Of a stretch of 64,000 bases of DNA, positions 31,688-39,095 are shown piece after piece. Source of the stretch: an uncultured Mycoplasmatota bacterium (lineage in GTDB: Bacteria > Bacillota_I > Bacilli_A > RF39 > UBA660); assembly GCA_946402735.1 (NCBI GenBank), contig CAMIXH010000001.1:442908-506907 (forward strand), read 5' to 3'. The translations under genes were made by a program, and so were the position numbers. Within the stretch, counting starts at the first letter, position 1, and every line of letters starts with the position of its first letter. The notes beneath the pieces are model-generated. The model saw only the letters and a program-made list of their open reading frames with translations, was not told where the DNA came from and did not search any database.

Positions 31688-33793
31688 TTACATATGTCTT
31701 CCAGCTCTATTCTCTCTATCAAGTTCGTTTTCAAGTCTTCCTGTTTGTCTCTTAAGTCTTCCATCTTCAATTCTCATTCCGACTCTTTCGAAGAAGTTTC
31801 TTTCGTTCTTGATATCTTCTTCTAAACTATCAATCTCTTCTAAATTCTTATCAATTCTATTTCCAAGATCATTGATTCTATCAATACTTTGTTCAATTCT
31901 AACTTGTCTGTCCATAAATCTTTGTAGTTTTTCTGTAACTCTATCGATATATTTTTGACTATTTTCATTAACAATTTGTTGTTGTTTAGAAGCCATAGTG
32001 GCTTTTTTACCTTTTAATCTGTCAATTCTCTTTTGAACTCTCTTAATTCTAGCTTCAAGTCTATTTTGTTTAAATTTACTCTTATATTTATCCTTTTGTT
32101 CTCTTAATTCATCTAGTTGTTGATATTTTTCTCTAAGCTTATCATTTACTCCCATTGCTCTACCATCATATACTTCTAGTATAGCATCATGAGTTTCAAG
32201 TTTCATCTTTTCATTCTTATTAATATAACTTTGTCTTTCTTCCCTACATTTTCCAAGTAATGTTTGAACTTTAGCTATATATTCAGGAGTAAAGTTTTTA
32301 GTATTTAATTTATCTTTTAAGATTGATTCATATTGACTAATTAATTTATCATATTGAGCTATCTTTGTTTGATTACGATCAAATATCTTTTGATTTAGCA
32401 TAGCCATTTGAATTTCATGATCTTCTGCTAATCTTTGAATTTGTTCTGGATTTAATAAAGCATCTTTTGCTTCTGCATTAATATTTAATGCTGCACATAT
32501 TAGAACTAATTCTTCTCTTTTTAAATACTTTGGAAGTTTACCTTCAGCAACTAATTCATCAAGAGTTTTTGATCTATCTTCTCTAACAACTGGCTTATCA
32601 CCTTTTCTTCTATCATCTGGTGTTGGTGTTCCTGGCTTTGGTGTTGGAGCTGGTTTTGTAGGTTCTGGTTTTGGTGCGTCCTTTTTAGGAGGATCTACCT
32701 TTGGTGGGTCAACTTTTGGAGCTGGAGTACCTTTCTTTCTTTCGTCTTCTAAAGGAAGAATTGGCTCTCTAGTTTCTAACTTTCCACCTTTTTCAATAAC
32801 CTTTAAATCTTCTTCAAGTTGTCTTATTAATTCTTCATAATGTCTAATTTCATTAGTTTTGAAAGTTATTAATTCATATTTCTTTTGAATTACGTTTCTA
32901 TCAACGCCATTTACAAAATCATCTTGTATTTCATGTTGTAAATCACGTATTTCTTTTTCTATATCTTGAATATTTTGTTTTGCAACAGATATTTGATTCT
33001 TAATTTCAACTTTCTGAGCTAGTTTAGCTTCTCTAATCATCTTAGTTTCTTGAATTCTTTGTTCTATCTTAGCTTGCAATTCAGGAATCTTTTTTTCTAA
33101 GTCAGCTTTTTCTTCAGCAGTTAAACCTTTACTATTTGCTTTAAAATCGGCAAGTAATTCTTTTACTTTTTCATTTAATTCATTATATTTCTTTTCAGTA
33201 TTTCTTAAATTTCTTATGCCCATTTCATCAAGTGTTTTATAACCAAGTGCATTATTGAAATTTATTTCTAATGCAGTATAAGCAGTTTTAAAATCTCTAG
33301 GTCCAGATGGAGCTATTTTAGGTGCTTCTGTTGGTGCAGCTTTTTTATAAGATGCTTCTAATTCTTTTGCTTTAGCTGCCAATTCCTTCTTTAAATTAGC
33401 TGGAATAAACTTATAAGTTTCTTCAAGTTTCTCACGTAGTTTTTTTCTACGATCTTTTGCTTCTTCTTTATTAGATGCTTTACTAACATCTATTTCTAAG
33501 TATTCCCTTAAATCAGTTAAATACATAGTATAACGTTGTTGTATTTGAAGTAAAGCTTGAATCTTATCTTTAACTACTTTGTATTCAGGTTCAATTGCAG
33601 ATATCAAAGAAGCTTTTTGCGCATCAGACATACTTGATGTTTGAATTTTTTCTATATTATTATATAGTCTTTGTGCTTCTTTTCCAAATGTTTCTAATTG
33701 AACTGATAATTTATCAAAACTGTCTACATTACTAGCTAATAAATTATAATCAGGAATTCCATTTGTTAATTTATTAAATTCTTCTATACTCAT
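31688..33793 (-). CDS. Large coiled-coil protein with Pro/Lys-rich hinge
   Basis: A 701-residue cytoplasmic protein with no signal peptide or membrane helix and no recognised family. Residues 1-335 and 430-701 are almost continuous heptad-like helices (for example KKIPELQAKIEQRIQETKM). They are separated by a disordered hinge (about 340-415) rich in Pro, Lys and Asp with the repeats PPKVDPP, PKPEPTKPAP and TPKPGTPTP. The C-terminal end (FFERVGMRIEDGRLKRQTGR) is very basic. A structural or scaffolding role is likely but unproven. It is 15 bases downstream of the DUF1292-like gene, so the two form an operon. GGGGGT precedes the ATG. Confidence 0.72.
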   Translation of the reverse strand: MSIEEFNKLTNGIPDYNLLASNVDSFDKLSVQLETFGKEAQRLYNNIEKIQTSSMSDAQKASLISAIEPEYKVVKDKIQALLQIQQRYTMYLTDLREYLEIDVSKASNKEEAKDRRKKLREKLEETYKFIPANLKKELAAKAKELEASYKKAAPTEAPKIAPSGPRDFKTAYTALEINFNNALGYKTLDEMGIRNLRNTEKKYNELNEKVKELLADFKANSKGLTAEEKADLEKKIPELQAKIEQRIQETKMIREAKLAQKVEIKNQISVAKQNIQDIEKEIRDLQHEIQDDFVNGVDRNVIQKKYELITFKTNEIRHYEELIRQLEEDLKVIEKGGKLETREPILPLEDERKKGTPAPKVDPPKVDPPKKDAPKPEPTKPAPTPKPGTPTPDDRRKGDKPVVREDRSKTLDELVAEGKLPKYLKREELVLICAALNINAEAKDALLNPEQIQRLAEDHEIQMAMLNQKIFDRNQTKIAQYDKLISQYESILKDKLNTKNFTPEYIAKVQTLLGKCREERQSYINKNEKMKLETHDAILEVYDGRAMGVNDKLREKYQQLDELREQKDKYKSKFKQNRLEARIKRVQKRIDRLKGKKATMASKQQQIVNENSQKYIDRVTEKLQRFMDRQVRIEQSIDRINDLGNRIDKNLEEIDSLEEDIKNERNFFERVGMRIEDGRLKRQTGRLENELDRENRAGRHM

Positions 33794-33808
33794 TATTGCT
33801 ACCCCCTA

Positions 33809-34078
33809 TTAATTAATCTCTGCAAGTTCACTACAAACTCTATTAATTTCAGCATTAATATAGTTTATTTCATCTTGATCAGTAATAGTATCTAATGAAT
33901 ATGATGAACTGCCTTCATTTAATACAGATGCAAAAACTGATTTATTCTCATTTGTAAAAGTATAAATCATAAATGTTTTATTATAAGTATAAGAATCAAT
34001 TATATCTAAAACATTAATTTCAACCCTATTTCCATCCTCAGCAGTTATTATTAACTTATTTTCTAAATAATCCTCCAT
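33809..34078 (-). CDS. DUF1292-like protein (second copy)
   Basis: An 89-residue protein resembling the YrzB-type protein at 25856-26116 in layout: ENKLIITAEDGNRVEINVLD at the N terminus, a middle FMIYTFTNENKSVFA, and an acidic end with DQDEINYINAEINRV. The function is unknown. The ATG at 34078 has a GGAGG site. An upstream in-frame start would add 12 residues and place that site inside the gene, so it is rejected. It is followed after 15 bases by the coiled-coil gene, and the pair is set apart by a terminator from the xse genes. Confidence 0.65.
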   Translation of the reverse strand: MEDYLENKLIITAEDGNRVEINVLDIIDSYTYNKTFMIYTFTNENKSVFASVLNEGSSSYSLDTITDQDEINYINAEINRVCSELAEIN

Positions 34079-34118
34079 AACTAGGCCTCCATATTCTATA
34101 TATAATTTTAACAAAAAA

Positions 34119-34143
34119 GGAATTAATTTACAATATTAATTCC
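34119..34143 (-). terminator. Terminator after xseB
   Basis: GGAATTAAT/ATTAATTCC with six T on the minus strand. It ends the nusB-xseA-xseB run. Confidence 0.85.
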
Positions 34144-34181
34144 TTAATTTATCTTATTATTCTAGTTATAAAATGATTATT

Positions 34182-34412
34182 TTATTCAGTAATTTCAAAA
34201 TCACTAGTTTTACCATTTTTATCTACTAATTTATTAATAGTTTCAGTAGCATTATTTAATTTAGTTTCACAAGCTTCAATTAACTTCATTGCTTCAGTAT
34301 ATTTAACTATTGATTTATCAAGATCTAATTCTCCACTTTCAAGTTCACCTACTATTGTTTCAAGCTCTCTTACTTGTTCTTCAAATGGTTTTTCTTCTTT
34401 TTTTACTGTCAT
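34182..34412 (-). CDS. xseB: Exodeoxyribonuclease VII small subunit
   Basis: A 76-residue helical-hairpin subunit that decorates XseA to form exonuclease VII, which degrades single-stranded DNA in both directions. It carries the family signature FEEQVRELETIVGELESGEL followed by DLDKSIVKYTEAMKLIEACE. It overlaps the xseA stop by 4 bases (ATGA), so the two are translationally coupled. The length is normal. Confidence 0.95.
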   Translation of the reverse strand: MTVKKEEKPFEEQVRELETIVGELESGELDLDKSIVKYTEAMKLIEACETKLNNATETINKLVDKNGKTSDFEITE

Positions 34413-35743
34413 TTTTCATTTACTCCTTTTACATTAGCTAAAATATTTCCATTTTTAACCATAATACTTATATCATCATTTATATTTAAATCATTAACAT
34501 TTTTAATGATTTTTCCATCTTTATGAACAATACTATATCCTTTATCTAATACGTTATCAGGATTTAATAAATCTATTTTTACTTTTAAAGTATGTACTTT
34601 ATTGGTATTATTTTCTACTATTGTAGTAATTGTTTTATTTAGGTTTAATTTAATATTATCAAGTTTTTCTTTTTCGTTTTCATAAAGAACTTTTGGATTA
34701 TTTAATATATAGTTTGATTTATATTTATCAATTATATGAGTATAATAATCAAGTTTTCCTTTTATAATAGTATTTAACTTATCATATAAAGTATCTAATT
34801 TTTGTTCTTTCATTTCATATAATCTCATTGGATTATTAAGTATATAATTTGATTTATATTTTTTTAATAATTCAGTTAAACTATCTAACTTATTTATAAT
34901 AGCGTTATTAATTCTCTCTTTAGAACTAACAAAGTAACGTCTTACTTCTTCTACATCAGGTGTTGCCATTAGGGCTGCTCCTGTTGGAGTTGGCGCTCTA
35001 AGGTCTGCTACAAAATCACTAATTGTAAAATCTATTTCATGACCTACACCACTAATAATTGGTATTCTACTATTATATATAGCTCTTGCTACTATTTCTT
35101 CATTAAAAGCCCATAAATCTTCAATAGATCCACCACCACGTCCTAAGATAATTGTATCTATATCATCAAAAGTATTAGCAAGTTCTATCATTTCAACTAT
35201 ATTTGGAGCTGCTCCATCACCCTGAACAAGTGTTGGGAATAAATATATCTCTGTCATTGGAAAACGTCTATTTATGGTTGAAATTATATCTCTAACAGCT
35301 GCTCCAGTTGGTGCAGTAATAACGCCTATCTTTCTTGGCACTCTTTTAATCTTTCTCTTATGTTCTTTATCAAATAAACCTTCTTCACTAAGTTTCTTTT
35401 TTAATTTTTCAAATAAAACATATAAATTACCAAGACCATCCATCTCCATAGAATCAACATATATCTGGTAACTTCCACTTGCTTCATATACACTAATTCT
35501 ACCATGTACTAAAACAGAGTCTCCATCTTTAGGATTAAAGCTCAAATACCTTTCATAATTAAACATTACTGCATTTATCTTACTATTCTCATCTTTCAAA
35601 CTAAAATAAAGGTGACCTCTAGTATGATATTTAATATTACTAATTTCACCTTTTATATAAACATTCGAAAGCTCACTATTACTCTCAATAGTATTTTTAA
35701 CAATTCTATTAATATCAGTTATAGTAAGATATTCATTATTCAT
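34409..35743 (-). CDS. xseA: Exodeoxyribonuclease VII large subunit
   Basis: Catalytic subunit of exonuclease VII with 444 residues. The N-terminal OB-fold binds single-stranded DNA (about 5-100; GEISNIKYHTRGHLYFSLKD). The catalytic domain (about 110-300) has GVITAPTGAAVRDIISTINR, IILGRGGGSIEDLWAFNEE and GVGHEIDFTISDFVADLRAP followed by TPTGAA. The C-terminal coiled coil contains two near-copies of KYKSNYILNNP...LYE, about 45-50 residues apart, a duplication typical of this region. The end has GYSIVHKDGK. GAGGAA precedes the ATG inside the nusB end (8-base overlap). Confidence 0.96.
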   Translation of the reverse strand: MNNEYLTITDINRIVKNTIESNSELSNVYIKGEISNIKYHTRGHLYFSLKDENSKINAVMFNYERYLSFNPKDGDSVLVHGRISVYEASGSYQIYVDSMEMDGLGNLYVLFEKLKKKLSEEGLFDKEHKRKIKRVPRKIGVITAPTGAAVRDIISTINRRFPMTEIYLFPTLVQGDGAAPNIVEMIELANTFDDIDTIILGRGGGSIEDLWAFNEEIVARAIYNSRIPIISGVGHEIDFTISDFVADLRAPTPTGAALMATPDVEEVRRYFVSSKERINNAIINKLDSLTELLKKYKSNYILNNPMRLYEMKEQKLDTLYDKLNTIIKGKLDYYTHIIDKYKSNYILNNPKVLYENEKEKLDNIKLNLNKTITTIVENNTNKVHTLKVKIDLLNPDNVLDKGYSIVHKDGKIIKNVNDLNINDDISIMVKNGNILANVKGVNEK

Positions 35744-36149
35744 TAATTTCCTCTACTTCATCTCTAATTTTATCTAAAACAGCATTTATTAATTTAACAA
35801 TTTTATCATCGCTATATTTTTTAGCAAGTTCAACTGCTTCATTTATAGCTACAATTTTTGGAGTATCATAATATAACATTTCAAAAGTAGCAAGTCTTAA
35901 TATTGCTTTATCCGTTTTTCCTAATCTATCTAAATCCCAATTACCTAAGTATTTAGTAATAGATTTATCAATACTATCTAAATGTTCTAAAACTCCATTA
36001 ACAACGTCATCAACATATTTATTATCAATATCTAAATTTTCGTGAATAACACTTTCTACATCAAAAGAAATATTGTCTTTTATATAAAAATCTATTTGAT
36101 ATAAAATAATCATTATTTTTTCACGTGCTTCAGTTCTAGTTAATTTCAT
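35736..36149 (-). CDS. nusB: Transcription antitermination factor NusB
   Basis: A 137-residue helical protein that binds boxA RNA with NusE for rRNA antitermination. Family features: RTEAREKIMIILYQIDFY at the N terminus, LDRLGKTDKAILRLATFEML in the middle, and PKIVAINEAVELAKKYSDDK near the end. The ATG at 36149 has a GGAGG site; an upstream TTG five codons earlier overlaps it and is rejected. It is first gene of the nusB-xseA-xseB operon. Confidence 0.94.
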   Translation of the reverse strand: MKLTRTEAREKIMIILYQIDFYIKDNISFDVESVIHENLDIDNKYVDDVVNGVLEHLDSIDKSITKYLGNWDLDRLGKTDKAILRLATFEMLYYDTPKIVAINEAVELAKKYSDDKIVKLINAVLDKIRDEVEEINE

Positions 36150-36196
36150 TTTTATTTCCTCCAAAAACCTATTAAAATTATATCATTATTACAATA

Positions 36197-36225
36197 AAAA
36201 AGATATTATTTTTTAATATCTTTTT
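36197..36225 (-). terminator. Terminator of the Cys-rich repeat gene
   Basis: AAAAAGATATTA/TAATATCTTTTT with a T loop and T-rich tails, 8 bases after the stop codon on the minus strand. Confidence 0.83.
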
Positions 36226-36232
36226 ATTTTTA

Positions 36233-38992
36233 TTAATGACAACTACTTGTATTTCCAAATGTTACTGTATGTGCTTCTTTCTTTTGACCACTTGGACAAG
36301 CTGTATCTTTATCATCACCTGCTTTTAATATGTAATGATTTTGAGATACATTTCTTACACATACATCTTTAGATGTTTTATTTGCAACAGTTGTTCCATT
36401 TCTATATCCTGATGGACAAACTTCACATCTACTTATACCACCATATGTTACTGAGTGAGCCGACTTAAAGTAACCTGTTCCACATTCAGTGTCATTAGTT
36501 GCTTTACTACCCATTATATAGTAACCAGCTGGTACATTTCTTACACATTTATTTTCAGCTGTCTTATTCTCAAGCAGTGTTCCATCTCTATATCCTTCAG
36601 GACAGTTATTACATGTACTTGTGCTTCCATAATTTACATAGTGTGTTCCTTTATATTGTCCTTTAGCACATAAAGTATTTGTTGTTTCATTTGCTTTAGC
36701 TACATAGTAACCAGATTCAACAAATCTTGTACATGATTCTCTACTAGATTTATTAGTAGCTCCTTTACCATCTCTATATCCTGCTGGACATTGAGAACAA
36801 GTACTAACTGATCCATATGTTACACCATGTTTTTCCCTATAATAACCATCTGGACACATTGTATTATTAATATCATTTGCTTTAGCTACATAATATCCAC
36901 CATTAACATTTCTTAAGCACTTATCTTTAGCTGTTTTATTTGAAACTGTAACTCCATCTCTATATCCTTCAGGACATACAGTACATTTACTTGTTTCACC
37001 ATACTTTAATGAGTGAGCTTCTTTATAGAATCCATTAGCACAAATTCTATTATCTTCAGACTTCTCATTTGCTACATAATGTCCAGCTGGTACATTCTTA
37101 AGACATGATTCCTTAGATACCTTATTATCTACTTTTCTACCATCTCTATAACCTTCTGGACATAAAGTACATTTACTTGTTTCACCATACAATAGTGAAT
37201 GTGTTGAACTATATTGTCCATTTGGACATAATGTATTATTTACTGAGTTAGCTGTAGCAATATAATAACCTGCTGCTACATTTCTTAAACATTTATCCTT
37301 AGATAATTTATTTTCTAATTTTGATCCATCTCTATATCCTGTTGGACAAGCTTCACAAGAACTACTTTCTCCAAATCTAACATCATGTGCTTCTTTGTAT
37401 TTTCCATTTTCACAAACTGTATTACCAGTTGCTTCTGGTGTTTCTACATAATATCCAGCAGCCACTTTTCTTAAGCATCTTTGTCTACTAGTCTTATCAT
37501 CTAATGTTTTTCCATCACTATAACCAATAGGACAAGTTAAACATCCACTTTTTTCACCGTATTTAACTTTATGTTCTTCTTTATATTCACCATTTGCACA
37601 TTCTACTGGTTTATTTGATTTAGCTTCGGCAATATGTTTTCCTGCTTCTACTTCAATATAACAAGAATCAATATTAGCAGCACCTTCTTCACTTATATAA
37701 CCCTTAGGACAAGCAGTACATTTTCCAGCACCACTTTCTGAATATGTTCCAGCCTCACATGTTGAACAAGTATTATCACTAGCTCCAGCATAAGTACCAC
37801 CTTCACACTTCTTCCATTGAGCATAAAGTGTTACATTATAATCTATTTCCCATTTAAAGTTTGTTCTATTATTTTCATTCCAAGCAAAACCTTTACCATC
37901 TTTTTGAACATTCCATCCAGTTTGAATATATCCTTCTCTCTTACATAAATCTTTTGTTATTGTATAATTTTGATCATATGTAATACTTTGATTCTTAGGA
38001 GCATCATATCCTCCATTACAATTATACATAACAGTATATTTATTAGGTTCAAATGTTGGATCTAATGTTAAATCTTTTGCTATATTACTTAAAGACTCCT
38101 TAACTACTTTCTTATTCTTATCAATTATTAATACACCATCATAGCTAAATCCCATGAAAGTATATCCCTTTTTAGGATTAACTGATGTTAATTCTCTTAA
38201 TACAGTCTTATTATCAATATCTGAATAAAAATCATCAGCATATATTGCATAAAATGTTGATGGTCTAGCATCAGAAATATTAATTGTAAATAAACCATAT
38301 CCAAAATCAACATGACATTCTAAATTATTTTTAACATTCTTAATAGTTAATATTTTAGTCTTAATATCATAAACGCCGCCACAGTCATTTGATAAATATC
38401 TATAACCTTTACTACCAGTGATTTTAACTTCACTAGTACATGCTTTATCATTACAATTACCATTAACATATTCATTATTACCACTTACTATTGTTGCATA
38501 TTCACTATTAACAGTAACACTAACTTTATACATTGGATCAAATTGCCATGGATCACTTTCTGTACCAGAACCACTAACTACTGTTTTAGGTTTAACATAT
38601 TCAGTTACTCTAGCAAAGTATTTATCCTTTGTTTCTTCTTCTGACACTGCTCCTTTATTAGTAATGGCATAATAATTTTTACCATCTTTTGTTAAAGTCC
38701 AAAAGTCACTTGAAGAAAGTAAATAAGATCCATTATTTACTCTAGTTAATTCATATTCATCTTTACTTATGAACCCACCTTTAGTAAAAGATTTATTGAT
38801 TAGTACTTTACCATTACTATATTCATATTTAATCTTTTTTCCTTGAAGTATATATTTTTCATAAGTATTTATATAAAATTCTTGTTTAATTAAATCATTT
38901 GCATTTTTAACTTCTTCTTTATATGTACCAGCACTTACTATACATGGTAATACTAATACAAACAAGAATAATAATCTAATTACCTTTTTCAT
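36233..38992 (-). CDS. Secreted Cys-rich repeat surface protein
   Basis: A 919-residue exported protein. A signal peptide covers about 1-22 (KKVIRLLFLFVLVLPCIVSA). The next 350 residues hold beta-rich domains, including Listeria-Bacteroides (InlB B/Flg_new) type repeats: KYTVMYNCNGGYDAPKNQSI and YNVTLYAQWKKCEGG. An EGF/GCC2-GCC3-like segment follows (CSTCEAGTYSESGAGKCTAC). Then come seven tandem units of 62 residues with four Cys each (C-x18-C-x2-C-x18-C) and consensus CPEGYRDG and GYYVA. The eighth unit stops after 21 residues. No LPXTG motif, membrane tail or wall-binding domain is visible, so anchoring is unclear. A surface adhesin-like or matrix role is inferred. AGGTGA precedes the ATG. 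Confidence 0.82.
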   Translation of the reverse strand: MKKVIRLLFLFVLVLPCIVSAGTYKEEVKNANDLIKQEFYINTYEKYILQGKKIKYEYSNGKVLINKSFTKGGFISKDEYELTRVNNGSYLLSSSDFWTLTKDGKNYYAITNKGAVSEEETKDKYFARVTEYVKPKTVVSGSGTESDPWQFDPMYKVSVTVNSEYATIVSGNNEYVNGNCNDKACTSEVKITGSKGYRYLSNDCGGVYDIKTKILTIKNVKNNLECHVDFGYGLFTINISDARPSTFYAIYADDFYSDIDNKTVLRELTSVNPKKGYTFMGFSYDGVLIIDKNKKVVKESLSNIAKDLTLDPTFEPNKYTVMYNCNGGYDAPKNQSITYDQNYTITKDLCKREGYIQTGWNVQKDGKGFAWNENNRTNFKWEIDYNVTLYAQWKKCEGGTYAGASDNTCSTCEAGTYSESGAGKCTACPKGYISEEGAANIDSCYIEVEAGKHIAEAKSNKPVECANGEYKEEHKVKYGEKSGCLTCPIGYSDGKTLDDKTSRQRCLRKVAAGYYVETPEATGNTVCENGKYKEAHDVRFGESSSCEACPTGYRDGSKLENKLSKDKCLRNVAAGYYIATANSVNNTLCPNGQYSSTHSLLYGETSKCTLCPEGYRDGRKVDNKVSKESCLKNVPAGHYVANEKSEDNRICANGFYKEAHSLKYGETSKCTVCPEGYRDGVTVSNKTAKDKCLRNVNGGYYVAKANDINNTMCPDGYYREKHGVTYGSVSTCSQCPAGYRDGKGATNKSSRESCTRFVESGYYVAKANETTNTLCAKGQYKGTHYVNYGSTSTCNNCPEGYRDGTLLENKTAENKCVRNVPAGYYIMGSKATNDTECGTGYFKSAHSVTYGGISRCEVCPSGYRNGTTVANKTSKDVCVRNVSQNHYILKAGDDKDTACPSGQKKEAHTVTFGNTSSCH
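36236..37600 (-). repeat. Tandem 186-bp coding repeats (7 full units plus one partial)
   Basis: Each 186-base unit encodes 62 residues beginning at a Cys (CxxGxYK..H). Units are clearly related at the protein level (YGETSKC, CPEGYRDG, NKTSKDKC, GYYVA) but diverged in DNA, which suggests an old expansion rather than recent slippage. The last unit ends at the stop codon after its second Cys and a His. Confidence 0.9.
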
Positions 38993-39064
38993 ACTTTTCA
39001 CCTATTTTAATATACAATATCATTTTATCACAATCTTTGTCTATAATAAAGTTTTTTTAATAAA

Positions 39065-39095
39065 AAAAGTACCAATAATAATTATCAGTACTTTT
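39065..39095 (-). terminator. Terminator of the GH31 gene
   Basis: AAAAGTAC/GTACTTTT with a long A+T-rich loop and seven T. The stop codon touches the stem. Confidence 0.7.

Noticed and set aside
31671-31958. Plus-strand frame opposite the coiled-coil gene end
   Set aside because: Ser/Leu/Phe-rich shadow of Lys/Glu-rich coding sequence with no ribosome binding site.
34680-34870. Direct repeat in xseA as a mobile element footprint
   Set aside because: The repeat is in frame and encodes the periodic coiled coil (KYKSNYILNNP), a normal feature of XseA.
36236-37600. CRISPR-like array
   Set aside because: Repeats are 186 bp, lie in one open reading frame and encode Cys-rich protein units; no spacers.
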